Shown here one piece after another: positions 4,892 through 9,092 of a stretch of DNA of 9,092 bases. Made by a program: the position numbers and the translations under genes. The DNA is from JAKQHY01 sp034429475 (GTDB lineage Bacteria; Chloroflexota; Anaerolineae; B4-G1; SLSP01), in NCBI GenBank assembly GCA_034429475.1, contig DAOUGD010000024.1:1-9092 (forward strand), in the 5' to 3' direction. The stretch's first letter is position 1; each line of letters starts with the position of its first letter. The notes beneath the pieces were generated by a model that saw only the letters and a program-made list of their open reading frames with translations, was not told the origin of the DNA and searched no databases.

Positions 4892-5644
4892 ATGACCGAA
4901 AACGCCGCCACACTGGTCAACCCCCAACGCTTTTTGCCGCCAGGGAAAAAGGTGGTTCGAGTAGTTTTTAATCAGATCATCAAACTTCTCACCAACATCA
5001 TCTGCAAAGTGGACGCGGATCAGCTCAACAAAGTCCCGCTGGTCGGGCCGCTCATCGTCATCTCCAACCACGTCAACTTCCTGGAACTGCCGATGATCTA
5101 TCCCCGTGTGCCCAGCGATCTGGGGATCGGTTTTTCCAAAGAAGAAAACTGGAAAATCTGGTTTTATCGCATCCTGTTTAGCGTGTGGGACGTTATCCCC
5201 ATCAACCGCGAGGAGGTAGACCTGACGGCGCTGCGGCGGGGCATCGAAGCCCTGGAAAAAGGCCGCATCCTCTTCATCGCGCCGGAGGGCACGCGCAGCC
5301 ACGACGGCTACTTACAAGTCGGGAAGCCCGGTGTGGTGATGCTCGCGCAGCGCACCAGTGCGTGGGTGGTACCCGTCGCCTGCTACGGAGGGGAAAAGTT
5401 CGCGGAGAACATCAAACGCCTGCGCCGGACGGAGTATCACATCGCCGTGGGCGAGCCTTTCCGAATAGAAACCAACAACGTTAAAGTGACCCGCGCCGTG
5501 CGCCAGCAAATCACCGACGAGATGATGTACCAGATCGCCGCGCTACTCCCGCCGGAATACCGGGGCGTCTACGCCAATCTGGACAACGCCACGCAGACCT
5601 ATCTGCGATTTGATAGACCAGAGGCTAACAATCTGCAACGCTAA
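4892..5644 (+). CDS. PlsC-type 1-acylglycerol-3-phosphate acyltransferase family protein
   Basis: A 250-aa glycerolipid acyltransferase that would transfer an acyl group to a lysophospholipid or related alcohol at the membrane. The four family motifs are recognisable: motif I ISNHVNFLE (His60), motif II VIPINRE (Arg106), motif III FIAPEGTRS (Glu132, Gly133) and motif IV VVPVACYGG (Pro161). Motif I is unusual: the catalytic pair is His60-x4-Glu65, whereas the family rule is His-x4-Asp. A moderately hydrophobic segment at about 21-38 may attach it to the membrane. I chose ATG 4892 because GGAG at 4882-4885 lies 6 nt upstream; an in-frame TTG at 4880 would add four residues but has no such site. 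The preceding HAD hydrolase could supply a dephosphorylated substrate, but that link is only positional. Confidence 0.92.
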   Translation: MTENAATLVNPQRFLPPGKKVVRVVFNQIIKLLTNIICKVDADQLNKVPLVGPLIVISNHVNFLELPMIYPRVPSDLGIGFSKEENWKIWFYRILFSVWDVIPINREEVDLTALRRGIEALEKGRILFIAPEGTRSHDGYLQVGKPGVVMLAQRTSAWVVPVACYGGEKFAENIKRLRRTEYHIAVGEPFRIETNNVKVTRAVRQQITDEMMYQIAALLPPEYRGVYANLDNATQTYLRFDRPEANNLQR

Positions 5645-5651
5645 AAAATCA

Positions 5652-5724
5652 GGACGCGGATAAACGCGGATGAACGCGGATTTTTTAAATTTTATCTGCG
5701 TCCATCTGCGCAAATCTGCGTTCC
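5652..5724. repeat. Imperfect palindromic repeat of ACGCGGAT-type units
   Basis: Three ACGCGGAT(A/G)A units (5652-5680), an A/T-rich centre (about 5681-5692) and three inverted ATCTGCG units (5693-5724) form a long imperfect hairpin. The left arm uses GCGGAT while the right arm corresponds to GCAGAT, so the arms pair with regular mismatches. It starts 8 nt after the acyltransferase stop and ends 24 nt before the ygiQ start. Confidence 0.8.
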
Positions 5725-5736
5725 ATTCATAGTCTC

Positions 5737-5742
5737 GATACT
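5737..5742 (+). promoter_or_regulatory. Possible -10 box for a leaderless ygiQ transcript
   Basis: GATACT matches the -10 consensus at four of six bases and ends 6 nt before ATG 5749, the spacing expected if transcription starts at the start codon. No Shine-Dalgarno precedes that ATG. There is no matching -35 box, so this is weak. Confidence 0.2.
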
Positions 5743-5748
5743 GAAGTC

Positions 5749-7452
5749 ATGTTCCTACCGACCACCCCCCAAGAATTAACGACGCTCGGCTGGGATGCGC
5801 TGGATGTCATCCTCGTCACCAGCGACGCCTACATTGACAGCCCCTTCATCGGCGTAGCGGTGGTGGGACGGGTGCTGGCGGACGCGGGCTACCGCGTAGG
5901 CGTGATCGCGCAGCCGGACATCCACAGCGCGGACGACATCACGCGCCTGGGGACGCCGCGCCTGTTCTGGGGCGTCACCGGCGGCAGCATTGACTCGATG
6001 GTTGCCAACTACACGGCGACGAAGAAGCGCCGCAAATCGGATGACTACACGCCCGGCGGCCAAAACACGCGCCGCCCGGATCGCGCCGTCATCGTCTACA
6101 CGAACCTGATCAAACAGCACTGCAAGCCCGTCGCGCCCATCGTCCTCGGCGGGATCGAGGCCAGTTTGCGGCGCATCGCCCATTACGACTACTGGAGCGA
6201 CAGCGTGCGGCGCTCGCTGCTTTTCGACGCCAAAGCAGACTATCTGGTCTACGGGATGGCCGAGCGCGCCATCGTGGAACTGGCGGACGCGCTCCGCGAC
6301 GGCGATCTGGCGCGGGCGCAGCAAGTGCGCGGTCTGTGTTACGTTGCGGCGGAAAAGCCGGCGGATTATGTAGAGCTGCCCGCCTACGCCGCCGCCGTCG
6401 CCGACAAGCACGCCTTTATTGAGATGTTCCACACCTTCTACCGCAACACCGATCCGCGCACGGCCAAAGGGCTATGCCAGCAGCAGGACACCCGTTACCT
6501 GGTGCAGAATCCGCCGCAGCCGTATTTGACCCAGGCGGAACTGGACGCGGTGTACGCGCTGCCCTTCACCCGCGACGTGCATCCGTTCTACGCGCAGCAG
6601 GGCGCGGTGCGGGCGCAGGACACCATCCAATTTGCGCTGACCACGCACCGGGGCTGCTACGGCGAGTGCAACTTCTGCGCCATCGCCGTCCACGAGGGGC
6701 GCACGGTGCGCTGGCGCAGCGAGGCGGGGATTTTGAAAGAGGCGCGGCAGTTGACCCGCCGCCCGGATTTCAAGGGCTATCTGCAAGATGTGGGCGGCCC
6801 GACGGCGAACATGTACGGCTTCGAGTGCGCCAAAAAACAAGAGCACGGCGTCTGTGAACACAAACGTTGCCTCTACCCGGAGCCGTGCCCGCAGTTGCCC
6901 ATTGACCACCAACATCAAATGGCATTATTGCAAAAGCTCGGCCAACTCGAAGGCGTCAAGAAAGTCTTCGTCGCCTCCGGCATCCGCTACGACATGGTGC
7001 TGGCCGACAAAGCGCACGGGCGCGCCTACCTGCGCCAGATCGTCGCCCGACACACGTCCGGGCAGATGAAGATCGCGCCGGAGCATACGGTGCATCACGT
7101 TTTGCGGCGGATGGGCAAGCCTGGCGTCAAGCCGCTGCTCGCTTTCCGCGACCGATTCTACCGGGAAACGGAGACCGCCGGGCAAAAGCAGTTTCTCACC
7201 TATTACCTCATCGCGGCGCATCCCGGCTGCACGCTGGAAGATATGGAGCGGTTGAGAGACTTCGCTACACGAGAGCTGAAACTTCAACCGGAGCAGGTGC
7301 AAATCTTCACCCCCACCCCATCCACCTATGCCAGCGTGATGTACTATACTGAAATGGACCCGTTCACCGGCGAGCGCCTGTTCGTGGAAAAAGACCTGCG
7401 GGGCAAACAGCGACAGAAGGACGTGGTGGTAGGAAAAGGGAATCGGAAGTAA
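5749..7452 (+). CDS. ygiQ: YgiQ-family radical SAM protein
   Basis: A 567-aa radical S-adenosylmethionine protein of the YgiQ family, whose reaction is still unknown. The N-terminal block FLPTTPQELTTLGWDALDVI (2-21) with SDAYIDSPFIGVAVVGR is characteristic of the family. The radical SAM [4Fe-4S] site is Cys303-x3-Cys307-x2-Cys310 in THRGCYGECNFC. A second cluster, Cys360, Cys369, Cys374 and Cys380 (ending KRCLYPEPC), is also typical and may bind another metal. SGIRYDM (410-416) and KIAPEHT (441-447) follow, as expected in the barrel. The E. coli protein is longer, with an extra C-terminal domain; this one stops soon after the barrel, as short bacterial versions do. The start codon is placed by family similarity because no Shine-Dalgarno is visible. 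The next gene begins 9 nt after the stop, so the two are probably co-transcribed. Confidence 0.95.
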   Translation: MFLPTTPQELTTLGWDALDVILVTSDAYIDSPFIGVAVVGRVLADAGYRVGVIAQPDIHSADDITRLGTPRLFWGVTGGSIDSMVANYTATKKRRKSDDYTPGGQNTRRPDRAVIVYTNLIKQHCKPVAPIVLGGIEASLRRIAHYDYWSDSVRRSLLFDAKADYLVYGMAERAIVELADALRDGDLARAQQVRGLCYVAAEKPADYVELPAYAAAVADKHAFIEMFHTFYRNTDPRTAKGLCQQQDTRYLVQNPPQPYLTQAELDAVYALPFTRDVHPFYAQQGAVRAQDTIQFALTTHRGCYGECNFCAIAVHEGRTVRWRSEAGILKEARQLTRRPDFKGYLQDVGGPTANMYGFECAKKQEHGVCEHKRCLYPEPCPQLPIDHQHQMALLQKLGQLEGVKKVFVASGIRYDMVLADKAHGRAYLRQIVARHTSGQMKIAPEHTVHHVLRRMGKPGVKPLLAFRDRFYRETETAGQKQFLTYYLIAAHPGCTLEDMERLRDFATRELKLQPEQVQIFTPTPSTYASVMYYTEMDPFTGERLFVEKDLRGKQRQKDVVVGKGNRK

Positions 7453-7461
7453 AATGAGCCT

Positions 7462-8508
7462 ATGAACAAAATTTATGTGGATTTGGATGCACTACTGGCT
7501 GCTTTTGAATACAGCAGCGACGCTATCAACTATTATCTGGATATGGAAACCGGCCATGTGTTGATGGCATTGACCGAGGTGCAATGGGAACTGGAAGCCA
7601 TCTACGAAGAATTTTATGACCCCAACGCCCCGGAACACTTCAACATGCCCAACATCCTTCAACAACGGCATTTACCGGAATGGCGACAACAGGCCCTGCT
7701 TCAGGCGCACGCCATCGAACAAGGCTACCTCACGCGCTACCTGGACGTCCCCAAAGGCGACAGCAGCGCCGCCTACAACGATATGCACACCTTCATCAAC
7801 ACCCTCGAAGACAAAGACCTTCGTCAAAAGCTTTGGCGTGCGATCAGCGGGCAGGGCGCTTTCCGGCAATTTAAGGACGCGATGGCCGAGCACCCTACCC
7901 TGCGCAAACATTGGCTGGGTTTCTCCGCCGAGCAAGCGCGCCAGCGCGTGCAGACCTGGTTGACCCACGAGGGGATCGAATGGGGGGAACCGGAAGGAAC
8001 GCCGGGATACGATTCCACAATCCGAGCGCGGCTCATTGCCGAAGTGTTGGGGTTCGTGCGCGCGGCCCGCAAACTGCCGGGCGTGACGCGCATCGCCCTG
8101 ATCGGCTCGCTGATCACCGAAAAGCCGGAGCCGCAGGACGCCGACCTGCTGGTGACGGTTGACGCCAACGTTCGCCTGCCTGATCTGGCCGAATTGGGAC
8201 GCAAGCTGCGCGGCCACGCGCAAAGCTTCAGCCGAAGCGCCGATGTGTTCCTGGCCGACCCGCAACACGAGTACCTGGGACGGCTGTGCCCCTGGAAGCA
8301 ATGCGGGCCGGGTCTCCGCCAATCCTGCGACGCCCTCCACTGCGGGCAGCGCCCCTACCTGCACGACGACCTGAACACCCTCCGCCTCTCCACCGCCCTG
8401 ATCGCCACCCCGCCGCTGGAACTGTGGCCGGAAATCGTGACCCGCGCCACGCCACCGGACGACATCAAATTTGGCCTCATTGCTCCCCTTCGCGCCGAAA
8501 AAGACTAA
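7462..8508 (+). CDS. UPF0158-like domain fused to a nucleotidyltransferase with a Cys4 motif
   Basis: Residues 1 to about 175 resemble UPF0158, an uncharacterised acidic family: LDMETGHVLM near the start, then GDSSAAYNDMHTFI, GAFRQFKDAM, WLGF and WLTHEGIEW. From about 185 a second domain looks like a polymerase-beta-type nucleotidyltransferase: Gly215-Ser216 in ALIGSL, DADLLV with Asp226 and Asp228, and a probable third acidic residue Asp261 in SADVFLAD, so the catalytic triad seems intact. Next comes Cys276-x4-Cys281-x7-Cys289-x4-Cys294 followed by GQRPYLHDDL, a possible zinc site. Stand-alone nucleotidyltransferases with such a tail occur in other bacteria as far as I recall. The substrate is unknown, and a role in nucleotidylating protein or RNA is a guess. 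There is no Shine-Dalgarno near ATG 7462; TAAAAT at 7450-7455 could be a -10 box for a leaderless mRNA, or the gene may be read from ygiQ, 9 nt upstream. Confidence 0.92.
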   Translation: MNKIYVDLDALLAAFEYSSDAINYYLDMETGHVLMALTEVQWELEAIYEEFYDPNAPEHFNMPNILQQRHLPEWRQQALLQAHAIEQGYLTRYLDVPKGDSSAAYNDMHTFINTLEDKDLRQKLWRAISGQGAFRQFKDAMAEHPTLRKHWLGFSAEQARQRVQTWLTHEGIEWGEPEGTPGYDSTIRARLIAEVLGFVRAARKLPGVTRIALIGSLITEKPEPQDADLLVTVDANVRLPDLAELGRKLRGHAQSFSRSADVFLADPQHEYLGRLCPWKQCGPGLRQSCDALHCGQRPYLHDDLNTLRLSTALIATPPLELWPEIVTRATPPDDIKFGLIAPLRAEKD

Positions 8509-8535
8509 AAAAGCCCCGGAAATCCGGGGCTTTTT
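8507..8535. terminator. Bidirectional intrinsic terminator between convergent genes
   Basis: GCCCCGG (8513-8519), loop AAAT, CCGGGGC (8524-8530), with six A residues before (8507-8512) and five T residues after (8531-8535). The symmetric A and T tracts let it work on both strands. This suits its place between the plus-strand gene ending at 8508, whose TAA overlaps the A tract, and the minus-strand gene whose stop is at 8550-8552. Confidence 0.93.
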
Positions 8536-8549
8536 CATTGTCCTCCAGC

Positions 8550-8903
8550 CTACACGCGCCGCTTGCGGCAGTCGTTATCCTGCCGCGTGCGCACCTCTAA
8601 CACTTCCTCCACATAGACCACGCGCTGATACGATCCCAAGGGGCCAAACTGTCCCTTCTTGCTGACCTCGCCGCTGATGCGGAGATAAACTGGGTCATAC
8701 GGGTGTTCGGCAATCTCGTTGTACTGCGCCCGCAGCTCATCCAGCGCCCGACTGAATCCCTTCACCTTGATCCACCACGTCTCGCGGGAACCGCAGGGTT
8801 TGAAGCTATCCCCACCCCGCCCAAACATCACAAAACCTTCCCACTCCCCACTTTCCATCGAGCGTCCGACCGCCCCGAACGCGACCCACCCCAGCAACAA
8901 CAT
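8550..8903 (-). CDS. Small conserved-looking protein with F-x-PCGS / WW motif, function unknown
   Basis: A 117-aa protein on the minus strand. A short hydrophobic N-terminus (LLLGWVAFGAVG) is followed by a compact domain containing GFVMFGRGGDSFKPCGSRE, a Trp-Trp pair at 43-44, a helical Ala/Leu/Glu region (about 50-65), VYLRISGEVS, GPLGSYQR and a final strand VYVEEVLEVR. The pattern of F-x-PC then WW and a G-x-x-G-x-YxR beta section resembles small OB-fold-like envelope proteins (NlpE C-terminal type), a tentative impression. The start is uncertain: ATG 8903 has GAGGT at 8911-8915 with 7-nt spacing and is preferred. GTG 8930 would add nine residues and give a more convincing transmembrane or signal segment but lacks a good ribosome-binding site. 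It converges on the plus-strand genes across a shared terminator. Confidence 0.75.
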   Translation of the reverse strand: MLLLGWVAFGAVGRSMESGEWEGFVMFGRGGDSFKPCGSRETWWIKVKGFSRALDELRAQYNEIAEHPYDPVYLRISGEVSKKGQFGPLGSYQRVVYVEEVLEVRTRQDNDCRKRRV

Positions 8904-8960
8904 AGAAAATACCTCGATTATCATAACCACGTTTCTTACCCCCGCTGATTTGATGACTGT

Positions 8961-8989
8961 AACTTACTACCAACCTGGAAAACTGTCAA
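8961..8989 (-). promoter_or_regulatory. Candidate promoter for the minus-strand gene
   Basis: On the minus strand a perfect TTGACA (8989 to 8984) is followed after 17 bp by TAAGTT (8966 to 8961), a poor -10 match. Transcription would start near 8954, about 50 nt before ATG 8903 and about 24 nt before the alternative GTG 8930. The strong -35 and its position support it; the weak -10 limits confidence. Confidence 0.4.
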
Positions 8990-9039
8990 ACCCAGGGTCT
9001 TATCATTCTCCCGCCGGATGGTGCGCCGCGATACAGAAG

Positions 9040-9092
9040 ACGGCTAAAGCCGTGATTCTTAAAGGGGTTTTGTGGTGACGGGCGGTGGCCCG
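9040..9092. repeat. Bipartite hairpin repeat, right copy (inverted)
   Basis: ACGGCT-AA-AGCCGT (9040-9053) and CGGGC-GGTG-GCCCG (9079-9092) are separated by 25 nt. Reverse-complemented, the order, spacing and much of the spacer (15 of 25 bases) match the element at 1-52. The last stem ends on the last base of the window. The rest of the region from 8931 to 9039 shows only the candidate minus-strand promoter. Confidence 0.6.

Noticed and set aside
7672..8538. 288-codon minus-strand frame opposite the UPF0158-nucleotidyltransferase gene
   Set aside because: The plus-strand protein has coherent domains and ends at a terminator. The antisense frame would start beyond that terminator and has no motif or good ribosome-binding site.

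Overview
The window looks like a piece of a GC-rich bacterial chromosome with dense, mostly co-oriented housekeeping-type genes. I see no transposase, integrase, phage gene, rRNA or tRNA. My guess is Chloroflexota (Anaerolineae/Caldilineae-like). This rests on the general look of the proteins (short YgiQ-type radical SAM protein, UPF0158-nucleotidyltransferase fusion, small F-x-PCGS protein) and on intergenic hairpins built from short tandem units. It is an inference from memory, not a database result.

Layout. Positions 1-529 hold no conventional gene. There is a bipartite hairpin repeat at the left edge, then an extended -10 promoter, a 25-codon reading frame with a Shine-Dalgarno, two further hairpins and a textbook intrinsic terminator (141-384). 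A palindromic repeat and a second extended -10 promoter follow. Then come an ABC-F ATPase (530-2230) and the ribosome-assembly GTPase RsgA (2345-3337), two ribosome-directed NTPases each with its own promoter. Next is a secreted protein (3437-4102) two bases ahead of a HAD hydrolase (4105-4815), followed by a PlsC-type acyltransferase (4892-5644). A YgiQ-family radical SAM protein (5749-7452) is followed after 9 nt by a UPF0158-like protein fused to a nucleotidyltransferase and a four-cysteine motif (7462-8508). A bidirectional terminator separates these plus-strand genes from one small minus-strand gene (8550-8903). The right edge carries an inverted, diverged copy of the left-edge hairpin element.

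The most distinctive property is the repeat architecture. The five longest gaps between consecutive genes from the leader region to ygiQ each contain an element made of about three short direct units followed by about three inverted ones, with a different unit in most gaps. Two of them (416-480 and 3345-3409) are inverted copies with 60 of 65 bases identical, and they bracket the ABC-F-rsgA pair. A similar purine-rich tandem lies in frame inside the ABC-F gene and encodes a Gly/Glu/Arg linker. The other leading candidate for something new is the 141-384 leader-like transcript upstream of the ABC-F gene, since some ABC-F genes are known to be controlled by leader-peptide attenuation.
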